Below are positions 15,985-24,156 of a stretch of DNA of 51,068 nt, in pieces. Both the position numbers and the translations under genes were made by a program. The DNA is taken from positions 1 to 51,068 of the forward strand of contig BNBP01000050.1 of NCBI GenBank assembly GCA_014656015.1. Reading direction: 5' to 3'. Source of the DNA: Streptomyces griseoaurantiacus (lineage in GTDB: Bacteria; Actinomycetota; Actinomycetes; Streptomycetales; Streptomycetaceae). Numbering within the stretch: position 1 is the stretch's first letter; each line of letters opens with the position of its first letter. The notes below the pieces were generated by a model. That model saw only the letters and a list, made by a program, of their open reading frames with translations, ran no database searches and was not told the DNA's origin.

Positions 15985-16424
15985 GGGTCCTCTTCGTTGA
16001 GGGATGTCGGTGACCCGGCGTGCGCCGGTGACGGTCACTCAATCGGCCCCGCGCCCGGTTCGCGCATGCATGCGACCTGCGATGTGACTGTAGGAATTTC
16101 AACAGTCGCTGGCCGTCAATAGGGGGCAGGGTGCGGAGTCCTCCTTGAGCTGCGGCGTCGGCACCCGGGAGGGGGTGCGCGACAGGTGCGCCAACGCTCG
16201 CGGAGTGACGCGAGTCACAAACGGAACCCGTGCGTTCTCGGCCACAACCGTGCGAACCGGCCACCTCTCCGCGTTCGCCGGCCCCAGGCATCCGCCTGAT
16301 TCGCCTTGTCGCGCCCCGCGCTCGCCGAGATCCCGTGATCCGACGATGCGAGGTGAGCGGGTGGCCGGGAGCGGGGCGCGGCCCGGACCCGCGGCCCGCA
16401 CCCGGCCCGGCCCGGCCCGGTGCC
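15985..16424. other. Intergenic region upstream of the sigma-factor cassette
   Basis: 440 bases without a convincing gene between the BKACE remnant and the sigma factor, both on the minus strand. It is rich in small palindromes: GTGAC-G-GTCAC (16028-16038), the perfect CGCATGCATGCG (16063-16074), GACTGT-N10-ACAGTC (16086-16107) and CTCGCG-N6-CGCGAG near 16196. The last 60 bases are short CCCGG-type repeats. It probably holds the promoter and control sites of the sigma cassette. Confidence 0.5.
16086..16107 (-). promoter_or_regulatory. Inverted repeat in sigma-cassette promoter region
   Basis: GACTGT (16086-16091) and ACAGTC (16102-16107) form perfect arms around a 10-base AT-rich centre (AGGAATTTCA). 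On the minus strand a TTGACG (16119-16114) lies just upstream and a TACAGT hexamer overlaps the distal arm, though their 21-base spacing is poor for a sigma70 promoter. The site lies about 100 bases before the sigma-factor start and is a candidate operator or promoter element. Confidence 0.4.
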
Positions 16425-17352
16425 TCAGGGGGTGAGGCGCCCGCGGCCTCGACGCAGGATCTTCCGGGCCGTCGTCACCAGGGGGGCGTTGCCCTCGGCG
16501 GGAGCACCGTTCGGCAGGGTGAGTGAGTCCTCGATGCCGATGCGGGCGTCGAGCCCGAACTCCGCGGCCGTCTCCAGCACGGACCAGGCGGTGTCCTCCT
16601 CGCCGTGCAGCAGCACGGGGGCCGAGGTCGCCGACGTCAGCCGTCGGGCCATGACGCGGGCCTCCGCCGCGGCCCGCCCGGCGGGTGCGCCGATGACCTC
16701 GGCCAGCAGGCGCAGGACCCGGCCGGCGAACGGGGAGGACAGATAGGCGTCCGGCCCCCGGGTGCCGGAGAACAGCCCGGCCTCGATGCCGACACCGCGC
16801 TCCAGCAGGGCGTGGGCGACTAGGGCCTCTCGTTTGGATCAGGCCGGCTGGGAGGCGCGGTACGTCTTCGACCGACCCGAGCGGGGTCCGGTGCGTGCGG
16901 CTGCAAGGCGGAGGAGGGCGCCAGGGCGGAGCCCTGGCAACCGACGACAACGCCGCGGAGGCGCGTGCCGGACCCCGCGACGCCGGGATGATCCAAACGA
17001 GAGGCCCTAGATCGGCGCCGTCCTCGTGCCAGTTGACCGAGGCGTGGTCGGGCAGGGTCGTCCAGGAGCCGATCAGGCGCGCACGGCGGGCGGGGTCGGG
17101 CTCGATCCACTTCCCGGTCGTCACTCCGACGGGGACATTCGGGCCGACGGCCTCGCGCACGGCCTGCAGCACGTCCTGGACGGCCACGGGATCGAGGGTT
17201 TCCGCCCCGCGGTGGTCGCGCGGGTGCAGATGGATGTCGGCCGCTCCCGCGTCGACGGCCCGGCGCGCCTCGGCCGCCAACTCCCCGGCGCCCACGGGCA
17301 CCCAGGGACTCTCCTCGGGGCGGCGCGTTCCGTTCAGACAGGCTTGGAGCAC
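16425..17352 (-). pseudogene. BKACE family (3-keto-5-aminohexanoate cleavage-type) gene interrupted by a MITE
   Basis: BKACE enzymes (DUF849) condense a beta-keto acid with acetyl-CoA to give acetoacetate and a new CoA ester. The 5' part reads LQACLNGTRRPEESPWVPV, GAADIHLHPRD (the H-x-H metal ligands) and SVNWHEDGAD; the 3' part reads VAHALLERGVGIEAGLFSG onward and ends GRGRLTP. Between them a 183-bp inverted-repeat element with CTAG duplications is inserted after the GAT codon for Asp. Removing 187 bases (element plus one CTAG) restores GAT-CTA-GTC-GCC and an intact 246-residue frame. As it stands the insert shifts frame, so the gene is broken. The start is a GTG at 17352. Confidence 0.85.
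16820..17010. mobile_element. MITE with 22-bp outer inverted repeats and CTAG duplication
   Basis: The 22 bases CTAGGGCCTCTCGTTTGGAT(CA) at 16820-16841 recur exactly, inverted, at 16989-17010. Taking CTAG as target duplication, the element is 16824-17006 (183 bp) with perfect 18-bp terminal repeats. Inside are subterminal inverted repeats (GCGGGGTCCGG at 16881-16891, CCGGACCCCGC at 16968-16978) and an apical hairpin GCCAGGGC-GGA-GCCCTGGC (16920-16938), so nearly the whole element can fold on itself. It has no transposase gene. A CTAG duplication fits the YTAR target of IS5-type transposases, which presumably mobilised it in trans. Confidence 0.88.
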
Positions 17353-17551
17353 GCGTGGCACTCTCCCACGACGGAGTGACCGGCCCGGCGTGGAGCGACG
17401 TGGGGCATGACGCGGCGACCGGCCCCACGGCGGAGCGACTTGGAGCATGACGGGGCGCGTGGTGACGGTGCGAGCCGGAGTGTCCGCGCGTACGCCGGGG
17501 TGCGCCCCCGCGCGCGGCCTGCGCGGTCCGACGCATCGCGGCCCGGGAGGC
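17353..17551. repeat. Short degenerate repeats between BKACE and LacI genes
   Basis: A 199-base gap with two to three imperfect copies of a roughly 45-base unit, recognisable by the shared core TGGAGC(A/G)-GGGGCATGACG and by GACCGGCCC(C/G)-CG-CGGAG(C/T)GAC. I see no gene. The copies may have arisen by slippage and could form alternative hairpins. Confidence 0.4.
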
Positions 17552-18601
17552 TCAGGGTGCCGGGGGCAGTTCGCCGGAACCGCGCTGGATCAGCCGGGTC
17601 GGCAGGTCGATCCGTTCCGGGCCGAGAGGGCCGCCGTCGAGTTGCCGGAAGAGGCGTTCGGCGGCCGTGCGGCCCAGCGCGGCGGCGTCCTGGGCGACGA
17701 CGGTGACGCCCGGCCGGAGCAGGTCGGCGAGCTCGAAGTCGTCGAAGCCGACCAGGGCGACCGGGCGGCCGGTCTCCGCGAGGACCCGGACGACGGTCAC
17801 GGTGACGCGGTTGTTGCCCGCGAAGATCGCCGTCACCGGGGAGGGCCCGGCCAGCATCTCCTCGGCGGCCCGCCGCACCCGCTCCGGGTCGGTGACGCCG
17901 AGCGACATCCACGTGTCCGCGACCGCTATCCCGGCGTCCTCCATGGCCGCCCGGTAACCGCGCAGACGTTCGGCGGCGGTGTGGATGCGGGGCATGTCGC
18001 CGATGAAGCCGATCCGGCGATGGCCGTGGGCGATGAGGTGTGCGACGCCGTCGCGGGCCCCTCCGAAGCTGTCGGAGAGGACGACGTCGGCGTCGATGCG
18101 GCCGGCCGGGCGGTCCACGAACACCGTGGCCACGCCCGCCTTCAGCTCCGGCTCCAGGTAGCGGTGGTCGTCCCCGGCGGGGATCACGACGAGTCCGTCC
18201 ACGCGCCGCGCGCACAGCGCGAGCACCAGTTCCTGTTCGCGCTCCGGGTCCTCCGCGCTGGAGCCGTTGATCAGCAGCGCGCCGTGGGCCCGTGCCACCT
18301 CCTCCACCGCGCGGCTGAGCGGACCGTAGAACGGGTCGGCCAAGTCCTCCAGGACGAGTCCGATGCTCGCCGTACGGCCCTTGCGCAGCACCCGGGCGCT
18401 GTCGTTGCGCCGGAAGCCCAGCGCGTCGATGGCCTCCTGGACGCGCCGTTCGGTGTCCGGGGTCACCCCGGGCTCGCCGTTGACTACGCGTGAAACGGTC
18501 TTCAGACCGACTCCGGCACGCGCCGCGACGTCCTTCATGGTCGGGCGGTTGCCGTAGCGGCTGGCCGCGATGCGGTCTCCTCGGCGGGCGGTCTCGGGCA
18601 C
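17552..18601 (-). CDS. LacI family transcriptional regulator
   Basis: A 349-residue repressor: an N-terminal LacI HTH (PTMKDVAARAGVGLKTVSRV, then VNGEPGVTPDTERRV with the hinge helix) and a periplasmic-binding-protein-like effector domain (IGLVLEDLADPFYGPLSR onward; HLIAHGHRRIGFIG; AIFAGNN; ALVGFDDFELADLL). The GTG at 18601 follows AGGACAGG and leaves a short basic leader before the HTH. It is divergent from a ROK kinase gene, and the spacer has the perfect palindrome GACAACGTTGTC with the central CG favoured by LacI proteins. It probably represses itself and the ROK gene in response to a sugar. Confidence 0.92.
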   Translation of the reverse strand: MPETARRGDRIAASRYGNRPTMKDVAARAGVGLKTVSRVVNGEPGVTPDTERRVQEAIDALGFRRNDSARVLRKGRTASIGLVLEDLADPFYGPLSRAVEEVARAHGALLINGSSAEDPEREQELVLALCARRVDGLVVIPAGDDHRYLEPELKAGVATVFVDRPAGRIDADVVLSDSFGGARDGVAHLIAHGHRRIGFIGDMPRIHTAAERLRGYRAAMEDAGIAVADTWMSLGVTDPERVRRAAEEMLAGPSPVTAIFAGNNRVTVTVVRVLAETGRPVALVGFDDFELADLLRPGVTVVAQDAAALGRTAAERLFRQLDGGPLGPERIDLPTRLIQRGSGELPPAP

Positions 18602-18712
18602 GATGCGCTGTCCTGTCCTGTCGTCCACGGGCTCCGGCACGGTTCCTGTTCGCACCCGGGATGCGTCGGTCCATGGGGTTGTATGAGGATGTGGCGTCGA
18701 GCATAGAGCCTG

Positions 18713-18724
18713 GACAACGTTGTC
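18713..18724. promoter_or_regulatory. LacI-type operator between lacI-like and ROK genes
   Basis: GACAACGTTGTC is a perfect 12-bp palindrome with a central CG, the normal form of LacI-family operators. On the minus strand it overlaps a possible -35 (CTGACA, 18726-18721) whose -10 would be TATGCT (18705-18700), so binding would block the regulator's own promoter. Confidence 0.65.
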
Positions 18725-18803
18725 AGATGCGGGAGAGACTGTCCACCGCAATCTCCGGCCTGCGCTTTCCCGCCGATACGAACACTGGGGAGACCACACA
18801 CTG

Positions 18804-19757
18804 ATGCACACCGACCTCGTGGCCGCGCTCGACATCGGAGGCACCAAGATCGCAGGTGCGCTGGTGGACGGCCATGGCCGGATACTGCTGCGCGCACAGG
18901 TGGCCACGCCCGCGCAGGAGGACGGCGACACCGTGATGGGGGCCGTCGCACAGGTCCTCGGCGAGCTGACCGCCTCGCCGCGGTGGGGCGAGGCGCGGGC
19001 CGTGGGCATCGGCAGCGCGGGTCCCGTGGACGCCTCCGCGGGCACGGTCAGCCCCGTCAACGTGCCGGGCTGGCGCGGCTACCCGCTGGTCGAGCGGGTC
19101 CGGGCGGCGACCGGAGGGCTGCCGGTCTCCCTGATCGGCGACGGGGTCGCCATCACGGCCGCCGAGCACTGGCAGGGCGCGGCGCGCGGCCACGACAACG
19201 CGCTGTGCATGGTGGTCTCCACGGGCGTCGGCGGCGGACTGGTGCTCGGCGGACGCCTGCACCCCGGGCCGACCGGGAACGCCGGGCACATCGGACACAT
19301 CAGCGTCGACCTCGACGGTGACGCGTGTCCGTGCGGGGCGCGCGGGTGCGTGGAGCGCATCGCGAGCGGACCGAACATCGCGCGGCGCGCGGTGGAGCGG
19401 GGCTGGCGGCCGGGGCCGGACGGCGACGCCTCGGCCGCGGCGGTGGCCGCGGCGGCGGTGGCGGGGGACCCGGTGGCGGCCGCCTCCTTCGAACGGGCGG
19501 CGCAGGCGCTGGCCGCGGGGATCGCGGCGACGGCGACCCTCGTCGAGATCGACATCGCGGTGATCGGCGGGGGCGTGGCCAAGGCGGGCGAGGTGTTGCT
19601 CGCTCCGCTGCGAAGGGCACTGACGGACTACGCGACGCTGTCGTTCGTACAGGGCCTGGAGGTGGTGCCGGCCCGGATGGGCACCGACGCGGGCCTGGTG
19701 GGCGCGGCGGCCGCGGCCCTGACGGGCGTGGAGAGGGAGACGGTGGCGGGCGTGTAG
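18804..19757 (+). CDS. ROK family sugar kinase
   Basis: A 317-residue ROK protein without a DNA-binding domain, so a sugar (probably hexose) kinase. It has the ATP phosphate loop ALDIGGTKIAGALVDG, the GDGVAITAAEHW segment with catalytic Asp, the STGVGGGLVLGGRL loop, the histidine-rich HIGHIS, and the zinc motif CPCGARGCVERIASG of ROK proteins. GGGGAG lies about 13 bases before the ATG. It is divergent from a LacI regulator with a shared operator; an alpha-galactosidase is encoded beyond the next spacer. A role in phosphorylating a sugar released by glycosidases is likely but the substrate is inferred. Confidence 0.9.
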   Translation: MHTDLVAALDIGGTKIAGALVDGHGRILLRAQVATPAQEDGDTVMGAVAQVLGELTASPRWGEARAVGIGSAGPVDASAGTVSPVNVPGWRGYPLVERVRAATGGLPVSLIGDGVAITAAEHWQGAARGHDNALCMVVSTGVGGGLVLGGRLHPGPTGNAGHIGHISVDLDGDACPCGARGCVERIASGPNIARRAVERGWRPGPDGDASAAAVAAAAVAGDPVAAASFERAAQALAAGIAATATLVEIDIAVIGGGVAKAGEVLLAPLRRALTDYATLSFVQGLEVVPARMGTDAGLVGAAAAALTGVERETVAGV

Positions 19758-20245
19758 CCGGCCCGCCGTCCGGACCGGGCGCGGGGGCCCGGCCGTCATG
19801 GGGCCCCGGCCCCGAACGGAGCCCCGGCCCGCTCGGCCGGGCGGAGCGCCGTGTCGCGCGGGGTCCTCCGGTCCCCGTGCGGATCCCTCCGGCCCAGTGA
19901 GGTTGCCCCGGGCCCGTGCGGGCCCCCGGCCCTCTCGCCGGCCGGATCGCCGTGTCGTGCGGGTTCCCCTGACCCCTCATGCGGGTCCCCGGGCCTCATG
20001 CGGGTCCCCGGGCCTCATGCGGGTCCTCGGGCCTTGTGCGGATCCTCGGCCCTCATACGGATCCCCGGGCCCCGTGCGGGTCCCCCCGCCCCCGTGCGGT
20101 CCCTCCGGCCCTCGTGCGGAACGGGCTTGCCGGGGGACCGTAGGACGGGGGGACCATGGGGCAGGGGGACCGGAGGACGGGAACAGGGGGACCCGTGCGC
20201 CCACGGCTCCGTAGGGCCCCGTGCGAGGCCCGGACCGGCCCCGGG
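19758..20245. repeat. GC-rich tandem repeats between convergent ROK and alpha-galactosidase genes
   Basis: This 488-base gap holds no gene. From 19974 to 20119 about eight tandem copies of a 19-20-base unit occur (type CCTCATGCGGGTCCCCGGG), the first three nearly identical and later ones drifting; more degenerate copies extend back to about 19860. A second set based on GGGGGACC(G/A) with 18-20-base spacing covers about 20131-20195. The first set can form stacked hairpins and may act as terminator DNA for both convergent genes. Confidence 0.75.
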
Positions 20246-22351
20246 TCAGCAGTGCAGCCGGGCCTCCGCCCAGTCGGCGTGGTCGGAGTCGACGCCGTCC
20301 CCCGCGTCGCCCACGACCAGCCGGACGACCTCCGCCCCGCTCACGTCGGCCGAGAGCGACCGCGCCGGCATCGCGTTGGTCATCGTCCCCGTCGAGGCGA
20401 CCTCCTTGCCGTCCGCCAGGACGGCGAACGTCACCGAGCCCCGGTCCCCCTTCTCGTCGTCCACGCCGACCTCCGCCGTGATCCGCTCGCAGCGCTTCGC
20501 GGCGTAGAACTCCACCGCGCTCTCGGCGTGCACGCCGAGCCCGGTCCCGTACACCACCCCGCCGATCGTGAGCGGGTGCCCGTCGCCCGCCGCGTCCTCG
20601 CCGTTGCTGGTGTCGCGTTCGACGGGCCCGTACCCGTTCACCGTGGACAGCCACGGCAGGTCCCCCAGGGACGAGGTGCCCGCCGGCGGCGGCACGGCCA
20701 CGGTCGCCCTCACCGGGACCGCCGTCCGCACCCGCGCCCCCGTCGGCGACCGGTAGGCCGCGCGCACCGTGAGGTCGTACGCCCCCGTCGCCGCCCCCTC
20801 GGGCACGCTCACCCGCCAGGAGGTGCGCAGCGGGTGGCCGTTCCTCAGTACGGCCGTCCGCGTCGGTGACTGCGCCCGCACCGTCCAGCCCTCGGGTGCG
20901 TCGAGCGACACGGAGGCGTCCAGGGCGGGTGTGCGGCCGAGGCCGCCGAGGACCGACGTGAGGTCGGCCGTGCCGCCCGCCCGCGTCAGCGTGGAGCCCT
21001 CCAGGCCGAGTTCGGCGGCGGGCGGGTACTGCGCCCAGCGCCCGTCGGCCGCGACGCGCAGGAGCACCGTGCCGTGCGCGGGCACCGTCGCCGCGAGCGT
21101 GCCCGCGCTGTTCCGGGTCTCGTGCCGCCACAGGTCCCGCACCGTGTAACCGGCGGCCCGGGGCAGCCCGACGGCGGCGGCGGTCGTCGCGACGCGCTGT
21201 GCGCCGCCGCTCTCGTTGAACAGTGCCACCGCCCTGCTGCCGTCCTTCATCTCCTTGGCGACGACCCAGCGCCCGCCCTCGGAGGAGACGACCGTGCCCT
21301 GCCTGCCGAGCGGGTCCTGGTCGACGGCGAGGACCTCCTTGTTGCCGAGGATGCCGAAGGTGGCGTCGGAGGCGGTGCGCAGGTCCGCACCGATGAGCAG
21401 CGGCGCCGCCATGACCGACCACATCGAGAAGTGGGTGCGGTACTCGGTGTCCGTCATGCCCCCGTTGCCGACCTCCAGCATGTCCGGGTCGTTCCAGTGC
21501 CCGGGCCCGGCGTACGGGGCGAGGGGCAGGTTCTTCTTGAGGATCGACAACATCGAGCCCCAACTGTCGTCGATGTCCCCGGTGGTGCGCCAGAGTTGGC
21601 CGAGGTCCGCCGCCCACTCCCAGGGCTTGTTCTCGCCCCACTCGCAGATGCTGTAGACGATCGGGCGGCCGGTGGCCCGCAGCGCGTCGCGCATGGTGGT
21701 GTACCGCTGCTTCGCGTCCACCCCCTGGTTATTGCAGTTGTCGTACTTGAGATAGTCCACGCCCCAGTCGGCGAACTGCCGGGCGTCGCTGTACTCGTGC
21801 CCCAGGGCGCCCGGGAAACCGGCGCTGTTGCAGGTCTTGGTGCCCGCGCTCGTGTAGATGCCGAGCTTGAGGCCCTTGGCGTGCACGTAGTCGGCGACCG
21901 CCTTGATGCCGTGCGGGAAGCGCGCCGGATCGGGCACGAGGTGCCCGTCCGCGTCGCGGGCGGGCAGGGCCCAGCAGTCGTCGAGGTTGACGTACTGGTA
22001 TCCGGCGTCCCTCAGCCCCTTCTCGACGAAGATGTCGGCGATCCCCTCGACCATCTTCTCGTCGAACTCGGCCCGGCAGTGCGTCGAGTTCCAGTTGTTG
22101 AAGCCCATGGGCGGGGTCGCGGCAAGCCCGCCGGCGGCGGGTGCGGCGGGTGAGACGGGTGCGGCAGTGGTGGTCGCGGCGGGTGGTGCGGACGAGGCCA
22201 TGGGGGCGGCGGTGGCCGGTGGTGCCGTCAGGACGGCCGCGCCGAGCAGCATGCCCACGACCGGCAGGCCCACGGCTCCTCTCCTGCGGACTCGGGTCGC
22301 ACGGGATCGAGCCGTACGGGATCGGGCAGTGGTACCGGACAGGTGACGCAT
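20246..22351 (-). CDS. Secreted alpha-galactosidase, GH27, with NPCBM domain
   Basis: A 701-residue secreted enzyme that removes terminal alpha-galactosyl residues from oligosaccharides or galactomannans. A long Arg-rich signal peptide (RRRGAVGLPVVGMLLGAAVL, cleavage near APPATAA, residue ~48) is followed by the GH27 barrel: PMGFNNWNSTHC (82-92), YVNLDDCW (120-127), LKYDNC with nucleophile D204, SICEWGE, and RTTGDIDDSW with the likely acid/base D259. A beta-sandwich follows, then a NEW3-like domain (~530-600) and a C-terminal NPCBM carbohydrate-binding module (LGDLPWLS onward, ending DWAEARLHC). ACGGAG precedes the ATG. Export may be by Tat or Sec; the two arginines fit Tat weakly. Confidence 0.93.
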   Translation of the reverse strand: MRHLSGTTARSRTARSRATRVRRRGAVGLPVVGMLLGAAVLTAPPATAAPMASSAPPAATTTAAPVSPAAPAAGGLAATPPMGFNNWNSTHCRAEFDEKMVEGIADIFVEKGLRDAGYQYVNLDDCWALPARDADGHLVPDPARFPHGIKAVADYVHAKGLKLGIYTSAGTKTCNSAGFPGALGHEYSDARQFADWGVDYLKYDNCNNQGVDAKQRYTTMRDALRATGRPIVYSICEWGENKPWEWAADLGQLWRTTGDIDDSWGSMLSILKKNLPLAPYAGPGHWNDPDMLEVGNGGMTDTEYRTHFSMWSVMAAPLLIGADLRTASDATFGILGNKEVLAVDQDPLGRQGTVVSSEGGRWVVAKEMKDGSRAVALFNESGGAQRVATTAAAVGLPRAAGYTVRDLWRHETRNSAGTLAATVPAHGTVLLRVAADGRWAQYPPAAELGLEGSTLTRAGGTADLTSVLGGLGRTPALDASVSLDAPEGWTVRAQSPTRTAVLRNGHPLRTSWRVSVPEGAATGAYDLTVRAAYRSPTGARVRTAVPVRATVAVPPPAGTSSLGDLPWLSTVNGYGPVERDTSNGEDAAGDGHPLTIGGVVYGTGLGVHAESAVEFYAAKRCERITAEVGVDDEKGDRGSVTFAVLADGKEVASTGTMTNAMPARSLSADVSGAEVVRLVVGDAGDGVDSDHADWAEARLHC

Positions 22352-22469
22352 CGTGATGTTCGCTCCGTCCTTGCCGGGTGCGGTGGGGGATGAGGTGGCC
22401 CGCCGGCGCCTCGAGGCGGCGTAGGGCGCGGGGGACACGGGGGTGCGATGGGGTGACGTGGTTTGCATG

Positions 22470-22485
22470 TTCGCGTCAATGCGAA
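22470..22485. promoter_or_regulatory. Inverted repeat upstream of the alpha-galactosidase
   Basis: TTCGC-GTCAAT-GCGAA lies 119 bases before the alpha-galactosidase start, inside a slightly longer imperfect dyad (GCATG...CCTGTGC). It does not match the GACAACGTTGTC site near the LacI gene, so a different regulator may act here. Confidence 0.35.
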
Positions 22486-22594
22486 CCTGTGCGATCACGG
22501 TAGACCGTGTGCGACTGTGTCGGAAGCGTGCCGACACGGATCGGTCGATCACCCCTCGGCGTGACCTTCGGCGCCCCGCGCAGTTGAGACGGGC

Positions 22595-22792
22595 ATGAAG
22601 AAGCGCAGCATGCTCGCCATCGCCTCCCTGGCCACCGGGTTCGTCGTCGCGGCGATCTCGCCCTCGCACTCCGCCGACCAGGGCCTCCTCGGCGGCCTCA
22701 CCATGGACGACACCCTCAGCGCCGTCGACCACACCACTCTGAGTCACGACAGCCTGAGCCCGGCCGACGACGCCCCCGAGGACCGCGGCTGA
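22595..22792 (+). CDS. Small secreted peptide
   Basis: A 65-residue precursor with a textbook signal peptide (MKKRSMLAIASLATGFVVAA then ISPSHSA, probable cleavage after Ala27). The mature part of about 38 residues is acidic and Asp/Ser-rich (ADQGLLGGLTMDDTLSAVDH) and ends DDAPEDRG, without cysteines. Similar short secreted proteins are conserved in Streptomyces but I know no function. The ATG follows a GAGACGGGC stretch. It is divergent from the alpha-galactosidase with 243 bases between starts. Confidence 0.75.
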   Translation: MKKRSMLAIASLATGFVVAAISPSHSADQGLLGGLTMDDTLSAVDHTTLSHDSLSPADDAPEDRG

Positions 22793-22974
22793 TCCACCGC
22801 CCCCGCGGCATGGCGCCGGTGCCCCACCCGGGCACCGGCGCCGTCGTGCGCGCGGGGCGCGGGCCGGGCCATGGAGGAGCATCCCCGCCGGGGACCGGTT
22901 TCCGTGGCGGTGCTGGTTTCCGTGGCAGGGTGGAGCGGGCAAGCCTCAGGGGGCCGAACAGAAGAGGGGGAAAC

Positions 22975-24015
22975 GTGATCGTCTGGGTCAACGGCGCGTT
23001 CGGTGCGGGCAAGTCCACGACCGCACGCGAACTGATCGACCTGATCCCGAACAGCACGCTCTTCGACCCCGAGGTCATCGGGGGCGCGCTCGCGCACCTG
23101 CTGCCGCCCAAACACCTCGCCGAGGTCGGTGACTTCCAGGACCTGCCGATCTGGCGCCGGCTCGTGGTGGACACCGCCGCCGCGATGCTCGCCGAACTGG
23201 GCGGCGTCCTCGTCGTGCCGATGACCCTGCTGCGCCAGGAGTACCGCGACGAGATCTTCGGCGGCCTCGCCTCCCGGCGCATTCCGGTGCGCCATGTGCT
23301 ACTCGCCCCGGCCGAAACGATTTTGCGCGAGCGAATAGCCGGGCGGGAGATCCCGCCGGACCTTCCCGACGGCGAGATGCGCGTCACCCAGTGGGCGCTG
23401 GACCACATCGAGCCCTACCGGGCCGCCCTCGCCTCCTGGCTCACCGCCGACGCCCACACCGTCGACACCAGCTCCCTCACGCCCCGCGAGGCCGCCCTGC
23501 GGATCGCCGAGGGGGTGCGCACCGGGGACGTACCGGTGCGCGACATCGTGCAGACCCCCGAACCGACCGCCGAGACGCTCGCCGCGGGCGTCCTCCTCTT
23601 CGACGAACAGGACAGGGTGCTGCTCGTCGACCCCACCTACAAGCCCGGCTGGGAGTTCCCCGGCGGCGTCGTCGAGCCGGGGGAGGCCCCGGCCCGGGCG
23701 GGGGTGCGCGAGGTCGCCGAGGAGACGGGGATACGGCTCACCGGCGTGCCACGGCTGCTCCTCGCCGACTGGGAGCGGCCCGACCCGCCCGGGTACGGCG
23801 GTCTGCGGCTGCTCTTCGACGGCGGCCGTCTCGACCTCGGCGAGCGGGACCGGCTGCTGCTGCCCGGCCCGGAACTGCGCGCATGGCGTTTCGTCACCGA
23901 GGACGAGGCCGCCGACCTTCTGCCGCCGGTGCGTTACGCCCGCCTGCGCTGGGCCCTGCGCGCCCGCGAGCGGGACACGGTGCTCTATCTGGAGGCGGGC
24001 ACGCCGGTGGGCTGA
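22975..24015 (+). CDS. P-loop kinase-Nudix hydrolase fusion protein
   Basis: A 346-residue two-domain protein. Residues 1-190 form a small P-loop kinase-like domain with Walker A NGAFGAGKSTT (G7-T15) and the lid-like RERIAGREI. Residues 200-340 are a Nudix domain with a complete Nudix box at 231-253 (GVVEPGEAPARAGVREVAEE, then TGI). Such domains phosphorylate a small metabolite or RNA end and hydrolyse nucleoside diphosphate-linked compounds. Both active sites look intact, so the protein may act in salvage or repair of a nucleotide-like molecule. AGAGGGGG lies four bases before the GTG start. It converges on the dipeptidase gene; no operon partner is obvious. Confidence 0.88.
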   Translation: MIVWVNGAFGAGKSTTARELIDLIPNSTLFDPEVIGGALAHLLPPKHLAEVGDFQDLPIWRRLVVDTAAAMLAELGGVLVVPMTLLRQEYRDEIFGGLASRRIPVRHVLLAPAETILRERIAGREIPPDLPDGEMRVTQWALDHIEPYRAALASWLTADAHTVDTSSLTPREAALRIAEGVRTGDVPVRDIVQTPEPTAETLAAGVLLFDEQDRVLLVDPTYKPGWEFPGGVVEPGEAPARAGVREVAEETGIRLTGVPRLLLADWERPDPPGYGGLRLLFDGGRLDLGERDRLLLPGPELRAWRFVTEDEAADLLPPVRYARLRWALRARERDTVLYLEAGTPVG

Positions 24016-24156
24016 CGGTGGGGCGCCCCGGCAGGCTGCGCGCCACGCGGGTACGGCATTTCCTCCGGCTCGGGCGCCGAGAGCCCCGCGGGACGCGCGT
24101 ACGGCGGCGACGCCACCGCACGCGCCGGGGTCCGACGGCGCGAACGACGTCCTCGG

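Noticed and set aside
16145..16435. A 96-codon plus-strand frame upstream of the sigma cassette
   Set aside because: No ribosome site, no domain, Arg/Pro-rich composition, and it runs into the BKACE remnant on the other strand.
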